Source of the DNA: an uncultured Nocardioides sp.
GTDB lineage: Bacteria; Actinomycetota; Actinomycetes; Propionibacteriales; Nocardioidaceae
Length of the DNA: 64,000 nucleotides
Direction of reading: 5' to 3'
Assembly (NCBI RefSeq): GCF_947488515.1
Contig: NZ_CANKZF010000001.1
Coordinates: 1,240,001 to 1,304,000, forward strand
Made by a program: the position numbers and the translations under genes. Below, in pieces: positions 1 to 8,171 of this stretch. The notes under the pieces were generated by a model. It saw nothing but the letters and a program-made list of their open reading frames with translations. It did no database searches and was not told the origin of the DNA. How positions within the stretch are numbered: the stretch's first letter is position 1; each line of letters starts with the position of its first letter.

Positions 1-1
1 G

Positions 2-58
2 CACGAGAACTTCGACGAGCAGGCCTCCGGCTCCGGCGAGGGCGTCACCGGCGTCTGA
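2..58 (+). CDS. C-terminal tail of an unidentified protein (partial)
   Basis: The window opens inside an open frame that ends with TGA at 56-58. Only 18 residues are visible, rich in Gly, Ser and Glu and beginning HENFDEQ. The frame is short, so reality rests on G/C third positions and on its place just before the converging sulfotransferase gene. No family can be assigned from this fragment. Confidence 0.45.
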   Translation, partial: HENFDEQASGSGEGVTGV

Positions 59-70
59 GCCCGCGAGGGG

Positions 71-1168
71 TCAGCGGCGCGTGACGCGGCGTACGACGGC
101 GCGGCGGAGGATGGCGGCCGCCTCCCGGCCGCCCACGGCGGGCTCGGGCGCCCGCCGGGCCTTCTCGAGGTCGCGGCGCAGCTGCTGCACGGTCGCGCGC
201 TGCGCGTCGCGCGCCTGACGCCCGGCGAGCGTGGACTCGGCCTTGGTGTGGTCGAAGGTGAGCGCGACGGCGTCGGCGTAGCGCGTGCGGTAGTCCTCGT
301 GGATGTCGTCGAGCCGCGCGAGCGTGTCGACGTCGTGCGGCGTGGTCGTGAGCACGCCGAGCAGCTGCCAGACCTCCTCCGCCATGTCGCGCAGCCAGTC
401 GGGCGTGCGGACGTCGTCCCAGGTGAGCTGCGACTTGCGCATCGAGGGCTCGATGAAGTCGTCGACCGGGTGGTGGTCCCGGTGCTCCGGCGAGGCCGAC
501 AGGTCGGCGTTGAAGTCGAGCTCGAGCTGCTGCTGCACGGGCGCGAGGGCCGCGCGCCAGTCGGCCAGCAGGTCGACGTACCTCACGAACGAGCGCTTGG
601 AGCCACGACCGGCCTGCTCGGTGAGGAGCGCGGCGTGCACCCAGCCGGCGACGTTGGACGTCTCCTTGGTGAGCCGCAGCTCCTCGGACTGGCTGGAGAG
701 GTAGGCGATGTCCCGGGAGCCGACGACCTCGGCGGGGTGGCGCAGCGCGGTCAGCCAGCGCAGGTCGGCGCCCAGCTCGGCGCTGACGACCTCCCACACC
801 TGGGCGAACCAGAACGCGTGCGGGTCCTTGACCAAGATCTGGTCGCCCGGCTGGTCGTACTCCGCCAGCTGGCCGGACAGCCACTCGTGCAGCTCACCGG
901 TCGGGAGGCCGGTCCCGACGTGGCGCGCGACGATGTCGACGGCGGCCGGGCGGCTGTCGATGTTGAAGAGCGCGAGCTCCTTGAGGTGGCGCTTGTGGAA
1001 GTCGATGACCCACTGCGGCTCGTAGAACCCGCGCGGGTTGGTCTCCGACGCCTCGACCTCGGGCTGCGGCACGTGGAGGCCGAGCCGCTTCAGGGTGCCG
1101 GCGAGGGAGCTCGTGCCGCTGCGACCGGAACCAGACACCAGGACGAGCGGGGTGGAGGACGTCGGCAT
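71..1168 (-). CDS. Sulfotransferase family protein
   Basis: A 365-residue protein predicted to transfer sulfate from PAPS to a hydroxyl or amine acceptor. The N-terminus carries the 5'-phosphosulfate loop GSGRSGTSS near residues 12-20, and a mid-protein LRHPAEVVGSR segment matches the 3'-phosphate loop region of the fold. The last 50 residues are basic and helical, possibly a coiled coil. The ATG at 1168 was chosen because the P-loop follows directly and TAGGGT lies 7 nt upstream; the frame stays open much further up but without homologous-looking sequence. The divergent neighbour is a glycan-assembly fusion, so the substrate may be a surface polysaccharide, which is inference. It could also be a P-loop kinase-like relative without PAPS activity. 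Confidence 0.85.
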   Translation of the reverse strand: MPTSSTPLVLVSGSGRSGTSSLAGTLKRLGLHVPQPEVEASETNPRGFYEPQWVIDFHKRHLKELALFNIDSRPAAVDIVARHVGTGLPTGELHEWLSGQLAEYDQPGDQILVKDPHAFWFAQVWEVVSAELGADLRWLTALRHPAEVVGSRDIAYLSSQSEELRLTKETSNVAGWVHAALLTEQAGRGSKRSFVRYVDLLADWRAALAPVQQQLELDFNADLSASPEHRDHHPVDDFIEPSMRKSQLTWDDVRTPDWLRDMAEEVWQLLGVLTTTPHDVDTLARLDDIHEDYRTRYADAVALTFDHTKAESTLAGRQARDAQRATVQQLRRDLEKARRAPEPAVGGREAAAILRRAVVRRVTRR

Positions 1169-1175
1169 GCGGGTC

Positions 1176-1181
1176 ACCCTA
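1176..1181 (-). promoter_or_regulatory. -10 element of the sulfotransferase gene
   Basis: TAGGGT on the minus strand, 7 nt before the ATG at 1168, with no Shine-Dalgarno between. Suggests a leaderless or near-leaderless transcript. Confidence 0.45.
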
Positions 1182-1243
1182 TCGGCCGATGTTGCTCCCC
1201 CTAGGATCGTGGCGACCCGCTCCCGGAGAGGACTGAGGACCAC

Positions 1244-4000
1244 GTGGCACTGACCGACAGGCTCGGCGGGAAGGTGCGCTCCGCGATGCGCCGGGCGCGC
1301 CGCGACGGGCCGCTCGACGTCGTCTACGTCCTCTTCAACGCCGACGGGATGGGCGGCACCGCGCGCTCCGGGATCGAGCAGGCCAACGCCCTCCTCGGCC
1401 TCGGCGAGGGCCACCGCGTCCGCATCCTCAGCATCACGCGCAGCGGCGACGCGACCCACTACCCGCTCGCCGACGGCCTCGAGGTCACCTACCTCGTCGA
1501 CGTACGCCCCGAGCGTCCCGTCGCTGTCTCCGGCGACCACCCGGCCGAGCTCGCCGAGCGCGAGTCCACGATCGTGCCGCGCAGCTGGGACGCGCTCTAC
1601 AACGCCCTCACCGACGCCACCGCGCGCGAGGCGCTCGGCAGCATCGAGGCCGACGTCCTCGTCACCACCACGCCGGAGCTGCTGGCGGTGGTCGCCCAGC
1701 TCGCGCCGGACGACGTCGCGCTGGTGCACCAGGAGCACCGGGCCTCCTCGAGCCGGGTCAACGACCTCGGCGCGCTGCTGCAGTTCGCCCCGCGGGCCGA
1801 CGTCGTCGTCTCGCTGACCGAGTCGATGTCACGCTGGCTCGCCGGACGCCTCGGCGGCGCCGCCCCCGAGCTGCAGGTCATCCCCAACCCGCTGCCCTCG
1901 CACCCGCAGCAGCGCTCCTCGCTCGACCAGAAGAAGTTCGTCACGGCCGGCCGACTGGCTCCGGAGAAGCAGTTCGAGCACGTCGTCGACGCCTTCTGGC
2001 GCATCCACGAGCAGCTGCCGGGCTGGACGCTGACGATCTGGGGCGACGGGCCCCGCGCCGACAACCTCGCCGCGCAGGTGCGCAAGCTCGGGCTCGAGGA
2101 CCGCGTCCACCTCCCCGGCTCGACCGACGACCTCGCCGCCGAGTGGGCGCGCACGAGCGTGGCCGTCCTCGCCTCCCGCGGCGAGGGCTACCCGCTCGTC
2201 CTGCAGGAGGCGATGTCGGCGGGCGTGCCCCCGGTGTCGTACGACTGCCCGTCCGGCCCGCGCGAGATGATCACCCACGACGTCGACGGGCTCCTCGTGC
2301 CGCCGGCGTCCAAGGCGGCTCTCGCCGCCGCGATGCTCCGGATCGCCACCGACGACGACCTGCGCGGCCGCATCGGCACCGCCGCCCTGGAGCGCTCGCA
2401 CCGCTGGGACGGCGAGGTGCTGGCCCGGCAGTGGGTCGAGACCTTCCGCACCGCCGTCGCGCGCCGCGCCGACCCCCTCGCCCCGCGGCGGGTGCTGCAC
2501 GGCCTCCGCCCGGGTCCGCTCGGCGACCTGCCCGAGACCACCGGCGCCGCGGGCGTCACTCCCGCCCAGGCACGTACGACGGCCCTGCGGGCGCTGACGT
2601 CCGCGGCCGCCGCGACCGGCGAGGGCTGGTTCGTGGTGCCGGCCCGCGGGCTCGACCCGCACCCGGTGGTCGTCATCCCGTCGTCACGCCGCGGCGCCTT
2701 CCTGTCCGCGCTGGCCGCCGGGCCCGTGCCCGACTGGCTGTCGGTGCGCGACCCGGCCGAGCGGGGCTGGCCCGAGCGCCGCGGCACTGTCGCGGTGATG
2801 ACCGAGGAGCTCGCCCGCACCCGCACGGCGACGCTGTTCCTCGAGCCGTGGCCGATGCGCGGCGGGCACGACGGCGTGCTCGGCGAGGGCGTCGAGGTCG
2901 GCGCGCAGTTCTGGGAGGAGTCGCCCGATGGCGACCTGCTCGCGCCCGGCCCGAACCGCTACGGCGACCGGGTGCCGGCCGGCACGCCCCGCACCACCAC
3001 CACGGTCGAGGGCGTCGAGGTGCCGACCCTCGAGGTGATGGCGCTCCCGACGATCGACGACTGCCGCTTCGACGTCGACGTCGTCTACACCTGGGTCGAC
3101 GGCGACGACGAGGCCTGGCTCGCCGCCCGCGAAGAGCGCATCCGCGAGCTCGGCGGCACCCCGAGCGCCCGCGCCGGCGGTGCCTCGCGCTACCGCAGCC
3201 GCGACGAGCTGCGCTACTCGATGCGCAGCATCCACCTCTTCGCGCCGTGGGTGCGACGGATCCACCTCGTCACCGCCGGCCAGGTCCCCTCCTGGCTCGA
3301 CACGACGCACGACCTGGTGCGGGTCGTCGACCACCGCGAGATCCTGCCGGAGTCGGCGCTGCCGACCTTCAGCTCGCACGCGATCGAGACCCGCCTGCAC
3401 GCCGTGCCCGACCTCGCCGAGCACTTCGTCTACGTCAACGACGACGTCTTCCTCGGCCGACCGCGACGCCCCGAGCACTTCTTCCGGCCCGGTGGCCAGT
3501 ACGCCGCCTTCGTCGCCGACCACCGCGCCATCGGCCTCCCCGGCACCGACGACCGGCCCTACCTGACCGCGGCGCAGAACAACCGCCGCGTGCTCGCCGA
3601 CGCGTTCGGGGTGACGCTGACCCACACGATGATGCACAGCCCGCACCCGCAGCGGCGTACGACCCTGGAGGAGATCGCCGCCCGCTTCCCGGCCGAGGTC
3701 GAGCGCACGACGCACGCGCCGTTCCGCTCCGAGACCGACCTGTCGATGCTGTCGTCCTTCGCGCAGACCTACGGGCTGATCACCGGCCAGGCCTTCCGCG
3801 CCGGCGCCCACCACGGCTACGTCGACCTCGGCCACCAGCAGCTGCCCGTCCAGCTGAAGCAGATGCTCCGGCGCGACCGCGACTTCTTCTGCATCGCCGA
3901 CAACCTCCTCGCCGCCTTCGACGAGGATCGCGCCGACGGCCTGCTCCACGGGTTCCTCGAGCAGTACTTCCCGATCCCCGCCCCTTGGGAGAAGGACTGA
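1244..4000 (+). CDS. GT4 glycosyltransferase fused to a Stealth-type phosphotransferase
   Basis: A 918-residue two-enzyme fusion. Residues about 22-410 are a GT4 (GT-B) glycosyltransferase with the EX7E nucleotide-sugar motif EGYPLVLQE near 314-322. A linker follows. The C-terminal third holds the Stealth conserved regions: CR1 VDVVYTWVDGDD near 610, CR2 RYRSRDELRYSMRSI near 650, CR3 FVYVNDDVFLG near 727, then a CR4-like end. Stealth proteins are known to transfer hexose-1-phosphate during capsule or cell-wall glycan synthesis. The GTG at 1244 follows a GGAGAGGA Shine-Dalgarno. One protein could therefore add a sugar and a sugar-phosphate in turn, a repeat-unit polymerase layout; this is inference. 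It diverges from the sulfotransferase gene. The acceptor glycan is unknown. Confidence 0.9.
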   Translation: MALTDRLGGKVRSAMRRARRDGPLDVVYVLFNADGMGGTARSGIEQANALLGLGEGHRVRILSITRSGDATHYPLADGLEVTYLVDVRPERPVAVSGDHPAELAERESTIVPRSWDALYNALTDATAREALGSIEADVLVTTTPELLAVVAQLAPDDVALVHQEHRASSSRVNDLGALLQFAPRADVVVSLTESMSRWLAGRLGGAAPELQVIPNPLPSHPQQRSSLDQKKFVTAGRLAPEKQFEHVVDAFWRIHEQLPGWTLTIWGDGPRADNLAAQVRKLGLEDRVHLPGSTDDLAAEWARTSVAVLASRGEGYPLVLQEAMSAGVPPVSYDCPSGPREMITHDVDGLLVPPASKAALAAAMLRIATDDDLRGRIGTAALERSHRWDGEVLARQWVETFRTAVARRADPLAPRRVLHGLRPGPLGDLPETTGAAGVTPAQARTTALRALTSAAAATGEGWFVVPARGLDPHPVVVIPSSRRGAFLSALAAGPVPDWLSVRDPAERGWPERRGTVAVMTEELARTRTATLFLEPWPMRGGHDGVLGEGVEVGAQFWEESPDGDLLAPGPNRYGDRVPAGTPRTTTTVEGVEVPTLEVMALPTIDDCRFDVDVVYTWVDGDDEAWLAAREERIRELGGTPSARAGGASRYRSRDELRYSMRSIHLFAPWVRRIHLVTAGQVPSWLDTTHDLVRVVDHREILPESALPTFSSHAIETRLHAVPDLAEHFVYVNDDVFLGRPRRPEHFFRPGGQYAAFVADHRAIGLPGTDDRPYLTAAQNNRRVLADAFGVTLTHTMMHSPHPQRRTTLEEIAARFPAEVERTTHAPFRSETDLSMLSSFAQTYGLITGQAFRAGAHHGYVDLGHQQLPVQLKQMLRRDRDFFCIADNLLAAFDEDRADGLLHGFLEQYFPIPAPWEKD

Positions 4001-4001
4001 G

Positions 4002-5084
4002 TCAGTCGGCGATCCGGTTGCCGTCGGCGTCCCAGTGCGACTCGACCTTCTTCGACGGCTGCACGCGCGGCGGCTCACCGGGCATCTTGGGGTGGTCGGG
4101 CGGGTAGTTCAGCTCGACGGGGTGCTCGTCCCAGAGGTCGAGGAGCGGCTGGAGCGAGTGGTGCACGTCGTCGATCGCTGCCCACGGGTCGCCATCGACG
4201 GCAAGCCGCGACGGCACCGAGAACAGGTTGAGGTCCGACGGCGAGGTGAGGCCGGCGAGCTCGTCCCACGTCACCGGCGTCGACACCGGGGCTCCGGCGA
4301 TGGGCCGCAGGGAGTACGCCGACGCGATCGTCCGGTCGCGGGTGTTCTGGTTGAAGTCGACGAAGATCCGCTCGCCGCGCTCCTCCTTCCACCATGCGGT
4401 GGTCACCCCGTCGTCACGCTTCTCCAGCTCGCGGCCGAAGGCGATGGCGGCATGGCGGACGGCCGCGAAGTCCCACTTCGGCTCGATCCGGACGTAGACG
4501 TGGATGCCGCGGTTGCCCGAGGTCTTCGCGAAGCCCGGCATGCCGAGGTCGTCGAGCAGCTCGCGGGCGACACCGGCGACGCGCACGGCGTCGGTGAACG
4601 TCGTTCCCGGCTGCGGGTCGAGGTCGATCCGCAGCTCGTCGGGGTGGTCCACGTCGTCGCGACGCACCGGCCACGGGTGGAAGGTCAGCGTGCCCATGTG
4701 GGCGCACCAGACCGGCACCGCGATCTCGGTCGGGCAGATCTCGTCGGCCGTGCGTCCGGAGGGGAAGGTGATCGTCGCGGTCTCGAGGTAGTCGGGCGCG
4801 CCCTTGGGCACCCGCTTCTGGTAGAACGCGTCGGCGTTGCGGTCCTGGGGTCCCGTCGCCAGCTTCATGCCGGGACGGACGCCGCTCGTCCAGCGCTCGA
4901 GCGCGGTCGGCCGGTCGGCCAACGCGCGCATCAGGCCGTCCTCGACGCTGGTGAAGTACTCCGCGACCATCAGCTTGGTGACCGCCGGGGTGCGGTCGGT
5001 CGGCTCGTAGATCACCCGCTCGGGGGACGAGATCCTGACCTCGCGCTCCCCCGCCCGGACGTACGCCTCCGACGCCTTTGCCAT
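4002..5084 (-). CDS. LigD-type DNA polymerase/primase domain protein (stand-alone PolDom)
   Basis: A 360-residue archaeo-eukaryotic-primase-type polymerase as found in LigD, which fills gaps with NTPs during Ku-dependent end joining. Visible motifs are the HMGTLTFHPWPVR region, the metal-binding RIDLDPQPG, the WWKEERGERIFVDFNQN strand with the third acidic residue, and DRTIASAYSLRP. Length fits the polymerase domain alone; no ligase or nuclease domain is attached and no Ku gene is in view. It ends one base after the GT4-Stealth gene, converging with it. The ATG at 5084 sits 6 nt from TAGGGT, so the mRNA is probably leaderless. Confidence 0.92.
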   Translation of the reverse strand: MAKASEAYVRAGEREVRISSPERVIYEPTDRTPAVTKLMVAEYFTSVEDGLMRALADRPTALERWTSGVRPGMKLATGPQDRNADAFYQKRVPKGAPDYLETATITFPSGRTADEICPTEIAVPVWCAHMGTLTFHPWPVRRDDVDHPDELRIDLDPQPGTTFTDAVRVAGVARELLDDLGMPGFAKTSGNRGIHVYVRIEPKWDFAAVRHAAIAFGRELEKRDDGVTTAWWKEERGERIFVDFNQNTRDRTIASAYSLRPIAGAPVSTPVTWDELAGLTSPSDLNLFSVPSRLAVDGDPWAAIDDVHHSLQPLLDLWDEHPVELNYPPDHPKMPGEPPRVQPSKKVESHWDADGNRIAD

Positions 5085-5090
5085 GCCACG

Positions 5091-5129
5091 ACCCTAGCCG
5101 GGAGCTGCGCTGGAACGCCTCCGTAAACT
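5091..5129. promoter_or_regulatory. Divergent leaderless promoters of the PolDom gene and msrB
   Basis: Minus strand: TAGGGT (5096 to 5091) ends 6 nt before ATG 5084. Plus strand: TAAACT (5124-5129) ends 6 nt before ATG 5136. Neither start has a Shine-Dalgarno. Confidence 0.6.
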
Positions 5130-5135
5130 GGACGC

Positions 5136-5534
5136 ATGGCCTACGACGTGCAGAAGACCGACGAGCAGTGGCGCGAGCAGCTCGACCCCGAGGAGTACGC
5201 CGTCCTCCGGCAGGCCGGCACGGAGCGCGCGTTCACCGGTGAGTACACCGACACCGAGACCGAGGGCACCTACTCGTGCAAGGCCTGCGGGTCGGAGCTG
5301 TTCACCAGCGACACCAAGTTCCACTCCGGCTGCGGCTGGCCGAGCTTCTACCAGCCGATGACCGACACGGTGGAGTACATCGAGGACAACACCCACGGCA
5401 TGAAGCGGGTGGAGGTCCGCTGCGCGACGTGCGGCTCACACCTCGGCCACGTCTTCCCCGACGGCTTCGGCACGCCGACCGGTGACCGCTACTGCATCAA
5501 CTCGATCAGCATCACGCTCAACGAGAAGAAGTAG
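5136..5534 (+). CDS. msrB: Peptide methionine (R)-S-oxide reductase MsrB
   Basis: A 132-residue cytosolic repair enzyme that reduces the R form of methionine sulfoxide in proteins. Two CxxC pairs, CKAC and CATC, form the structural zinc site, HSGCGWPSFYQP is the family signature, and the catalytic cysteine is in DRYCINS near residue 120. Length is normal for a single-domain MsrB. A resolving cysteine may be the one in HSGCGWP. It shares a 51-bp divergent intergenic region with the PolDom gene and ends directly against the converging lipoprotein gene. Confidence 0.97.
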   Translation: MAYDVQKTDEQWREQLDPEEYAVLRQAGTERAFTGEYTDTETEGTYSCKACGSELFTSDTKFHSGCGWPSFYQPMTDTVEYIEDNTHGMKRVEVRCATCGSHLGHVFPDGFGTPTGDRYCINSISITLNEKK

Positions 5535-6377
5535 TCACTCCGCGGGGACCAGCGCCGAGCTGATCCGGACCAGCCCGTCGCCGTACGTCGCGTCGGCCCA
5601 CGCCTGGATCGACCCGTCGTCGAACACGACCTGCGCGTCGAGCGAGTCCGGCGACGTCGAGCCGCTGGTCAGCAGCTGTTCACCGAGCGCGGCCTGGAGC
5701 TCCTGGTTCACCTCGTTGAGGTCGGCGTCGGTGCGCTGGACGGTGGTCACGCAGAGCATCCCGCCCCATGTCTTGCGCAGCTCCGCCTCGGCGCCCTCGG
5801 CGTCCTCGGTGACGGCGACGTTGATCGTGTTGCCGGTGAGCCACGCGGAGGCGTACGTCGGCAGCGCGGAGGCCGCGGCGAGCGTGGCGTCCATGTCCTC
5901 GGGGGTCGCCTTCGCCGTGTCGGTCGTGGTCGGGCTGTCGCACGCGGCGGCGAGCGGCTCCTCCTCGGGTGCGGCCATGGTGTCGTAGAGGGCAGCGGGG
6001 ATCGCGTCGGTGACGGTGAAGGTGGTGCCGTCGAAGGTGCCGGTCAGGGCGTAGGAGCCCCACTGCACCCCGGAGGCCTCCTCGGACCCCACGTCGCCCC
6101 AGTCGAAGTCGGCGAGCGCGGGGCCGCTGCACTGGGGCGGGTAGGACTCCGCCACGGCACCGAGGCACAGCTCCGGGCCGTCGCCCTCGTCGATCACCAT
6201 CACCAGTCCGCTCGTGCGCACCTCACCGTCGGGCACGGGCTGCGGCACCTCGCCGGACGACGCATCGGCGGCGGCACCGGAGCCCGAGGCAGGATCCACA
6301 GCCCTCATCTCGGCCTCGGTGGAGCAGGCGGTGGCGCCCAGGACGGTCAGGACGGCAGCAGCGGCGAGGATCCTCAT
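5535..6377 (-). CDS. Putative secreted lipoprotein of unknown function
   Basis: A 280-residue protein with a lipoprotein signal: short N-terminus, hydrophobic core, and lipobox LGATAC with Cys at residue 18. The mature part is acidic and Ala/Thr-rich with no family I recognise. Two cysteine-containing segments (LCLGA...PPQCSG, AACDSP) could form disulfides outside the cell. It converges tail to tail with msrB, stop codons adjacent. The ATG at 6377 is the only start placing the signal correctly; TAGCGT lies 9 nt upstream, further than in the leaderless set. Membrane anchoring is well supported, function is not. Confidence 0.8.
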   Translation of the reverse strand: MRILAAAAVLTVLGATACSTEAEMRAVDPASGSGAAADASSGEVPQPVPDGEVRTSGLVMVIDEGDGPELCLGAVAESYPPQCSGPALADFDWGDVGSEEASGVQWGSYALTGTFDGTTFTVTDAIPAALYDTMAAPEEEPLAAACDSPTTTDTAKATPEDMDATLAAASALPTYASAWLTGNTINVAVTEDAEGAEAELRKTWGGMLCVTTVQRTDADLNEVNQELQAALGEQLLTSGSTSPDSLDAQVVFDDGSIQAWADATYGDGLVRISSALVPAE

Positions 6378-6429
6378 GATGCTCCGACGCTACTGCGGTC
6401 GGGGCCGTTCCCGGGTCAGCCGTCGCCAG

Positions 6430-6843
6430 TCAGTCCAGCCGGCACGCCACCGGCAGGTGCGCCTCGCGCCACGCCTTGAAGCCGCCCACCACGTCGGTCG
6501 CGTCGAGGCCGAGGCTGCGCAGCGCGTCGGCGGCGAGGCTGGAGGTGTAGCCCTCCTGGCACAGCACCAGGATGCGGGTGTCGTACGACGCCTCCTCCAG
6601 GCGCGCGTCCGAGCGCGGGTCGAACCGCCACTCGAGCACGTTGCGCTCGACGACCAGCGGTCCCACCGCAGGGTGCACCTCCCCCTCGGCCGCCCGCTGC
6701 GCCGCCGGGCGGATGTCGACGAGCACCGCGCCGCCGAGCGCCTCCCGGTAGGCGGTCTCGACGTCGACCCGCTCCAACCGGCTGCGGGCATCGGCGAGCA
6801 GGGCGTCGACGCCGTCGTACCGGACGCTCGAGACGGTGCTCAC
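6430..6843 (-). CDS. Rhodanese-like sulfurtransferase
   Basis: A 137-residue single-domain rhodanese. The active-site loop CQEGYTSS starts with the catalytic cysteine that carries persulfide, preceded by a VLVDIRPAAQR strand typical of the fold and followed by GGFKAWR. Its GTG start overlaps the cysteine dioxygenase stop by four bases (GTGA), so the two are translationally coupled. The pairing suggests a role in sulfane-sulfur handling next to cysteine oxidation, although the true donor and acceptor are unknown. Confidence 0.9.
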   Translation of the reverse strand: MSTVSSVRYDGVDALLADARSRLERVDVETAYREALGGAVLVDIRPAAQRAAEGEVHPAVGPLVVERNVLEWRFDPRSDARLEEASYDTRILVLCQEGYTSSLAADALRSLGLDATDVVGGFKAWREAHLPVACRLD

Positions 6844-7352
6844 CAGGACTCGCCGCGCTGCTCGACGCTGGTGACCTGCAGGCGTCCGCGGACGAGCTCG
6901 TAGCGCGTCATCGCGGCCAGGCCCGGGGCGTAGGCGTGCAGCGAGACGGCGGTATCGGTGCCGTGGTTGACGACGTCGTGGATGTGGCTGCCGTCGAACT
7001 CGCGCACCGACGACGCCGCGAGGGTCCCGGCCGTGGCGACGCCGGTCCAGACGTACTCGGTCAGCGACCCGGTGAGGACGACGAAGGCGCCGCTCGCCGA
7101 GCCGTGGTCGTGCCAGCCGGTGCTCGAGCCGGCGGGCCAGGTGATCAGCCAGATGTCGGCACCGGCGCCCGCGCCGACGCGGGCCCAGGTGCGCTCCGGG
7201 ACGGACAGGTCGACGTGCGCGAGCGGGTCATGGGTGGCGAGGTGCTCGGCCAGCGCGGTGCGGGCAGCCTCTCGTCGGTCGGTCGTGCGGCTCGACGCAC
7301 GACCCGTCGAGCGGACGGCGTGGGCCTGGGAGGTGGGGAAGGTGGCGGTCAT
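6840..7352 (-). CDS. Cysteine dioxygenase family protein (cupin)
   Basis: A 170-residue cupin that matches bacterial type I cysteine dioxygenases, which convert cysteine plus O2 to cysteine sulfinate at a non-heme iron. The first cupin motif is WHDHGSASGAFVVLTG, giving two iron-binding histidines; a later SHIHDVVNHG supplies the third. The ATG at 7352 follows AGGAGG at ideal spacing, unlike the leaderless genes nearby. It is the first gene of a two-gene operon with the rhodanese. A strong dyad lies about 16 bp upstream, so expression is probably controlled by a sulfur- or cysteine-responsive regulator. Confidence 0.9.
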   Translation of the reverse strand: MTATFPTSQAHAVRSTGRASSRTTDRREAARTALAEHLATHDPLAHVDLSVPERTWARVGAGAGADIWLITWPAGSSTGWHDHGSASGAFVVLTGSLTEYVWTGVATAGTLAASSVREFDGSHIHDVVNHGTDTAVSLHAYAPGLAAMTRYELVRGRLQVTSVEQRGESW

Positions 7353-7367
7353 GGGTCCTCCTGGTAA

Positions 7368-7394
7368 CAATGTCGAGTGACTTACTCTACATTG
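7368..7394. promoter_or_regulatory. 27-bp dyad operator upstream of cysteine dioxygenase
   Basis: Arms CAATGTCGAGTGA and TTACTCTACATTG flank one central base; 11 of 13 arm positions are complementary. The block is AT-rich in a GC-rich background and lies between chdC and the cysteine dioxygenase start. Part of it (7371-7393) matches 18005-18027 at 16 of 23 positions. Confidence 0.7.
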
Positions 7395-7438
7395 CTCAGA
7401 GGACGACTGCTGCCATGTCCAGCACCCGGCGCGGCGCG

Positions 7439-8167
7439 TCAGGGCAGGCGGTCGAGCAGCTCCTGCGGCGTGACCCGGGCGCCGGTGTAGAACGGCACCT
7501 CCTCGCGCACGTGGCGGCGCGCGTCGGACGCCCGCAGGTCGCGCATCAGGTCCACGATCCGGTGCAGCTCGTCGGCCTCGAAGGCGAGCATCCACTCGTA
7601 GTCGCCGAGCGCGAAGGATGCGACGGTGTTGGCGCGCACGTCGGCGTAGCCGCGGGCCTGCTGGCCGTGCTGGGCGAGCATCCGGCGACGCTCGCCGTCG
7701 TCGAGGAGGTACCACTCGTAGGACCGCACGAACGGGTAGACGCACACGTGGGCGCGGGGCTCCTCGTCGGCGAGGAACGCCGGGATGTGCGACTTGTTGA
7801 ACTCCGCCGGGCGGTGCAGCGCCATCTGCGACCACACCGGGTCGAGGCGGCGGCCGAAGGCCGTGCGCCGGAAGGCGTTGTAGGCGCCCTGCAGCTGCTG
7901 GGAGTCGGCAGCGTGCCACCACACCATGACGTCGGCGTCGGCGCGCAGGCCGCTGACGTCGTAGATGCCGCGCACGACGACGTCCTGCTCGGCCAGCACC
8001 TCGAGGAGCGCCTCGACGTCGGTCGCCTCGGCGGCGCGGTCGGCGTCGTCGCCCAGGACGTCGCGGAGCCGGAACACCGACCACATCGTGTAGCGGATGG
8101 TGTCGTTGAGCTCCCGCGTGCGGGCGGCGTTGGTCTGCTCGGCAGGGGGCGGGGTGGGCTCGCTCAT
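7439..8167 (-). CDS. chdC: Coproheme decarboxylase (HemQ)
   Basis: A 242-residue chlorite-dismutase-fold enzyme that oxidatively decarboxylates coproheme to heme b with peroxide, the last step of the coproporphyrin-dependent pathway of Gram-positive bacteria. Family landmarks are [11 protein letters not shown], the FNKSHIPAF region, [14 protein letters not shown] holding the reactive tyrosine, and [12 protein letters not shown] near the C-terminus. It starts four bases after the cgoX stop, so the two form an operon. CAGAAT ends 6 nt before the ATG and may be a weak internal promoter. Confidence 0.95.
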   Translation of the reverse strand: MSEPTPPPAEQTNAARTRELNDTIRYTMWSVFRLRDVLGDDADRAAEATDVEALLEVLAEQDVVVRGIYDVSGLRADADVMVWWHAADSQQLQGAYNAFRRTAFGRRLDPVWSQMALHRPAEFNKSHIPAFLADEEPRAHVCVYPFVRSYEWYLLDDGERRRMLAQHGQQARGYADVRANTVASFALGDYEWMLAFEADELHRIVDLMRDLRASDARRHVREEVPFYTGARVTPQELLDRLP

Positions 8168-8171
8168 GCCG

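Noticed and set aside
7368..7394. Dyad considered as a chdC terminator
   Set aside because: It lies downstream of chdC, but the AT-rich arms and closeness to the next start suit an operator better; a terminator role is not excluded.
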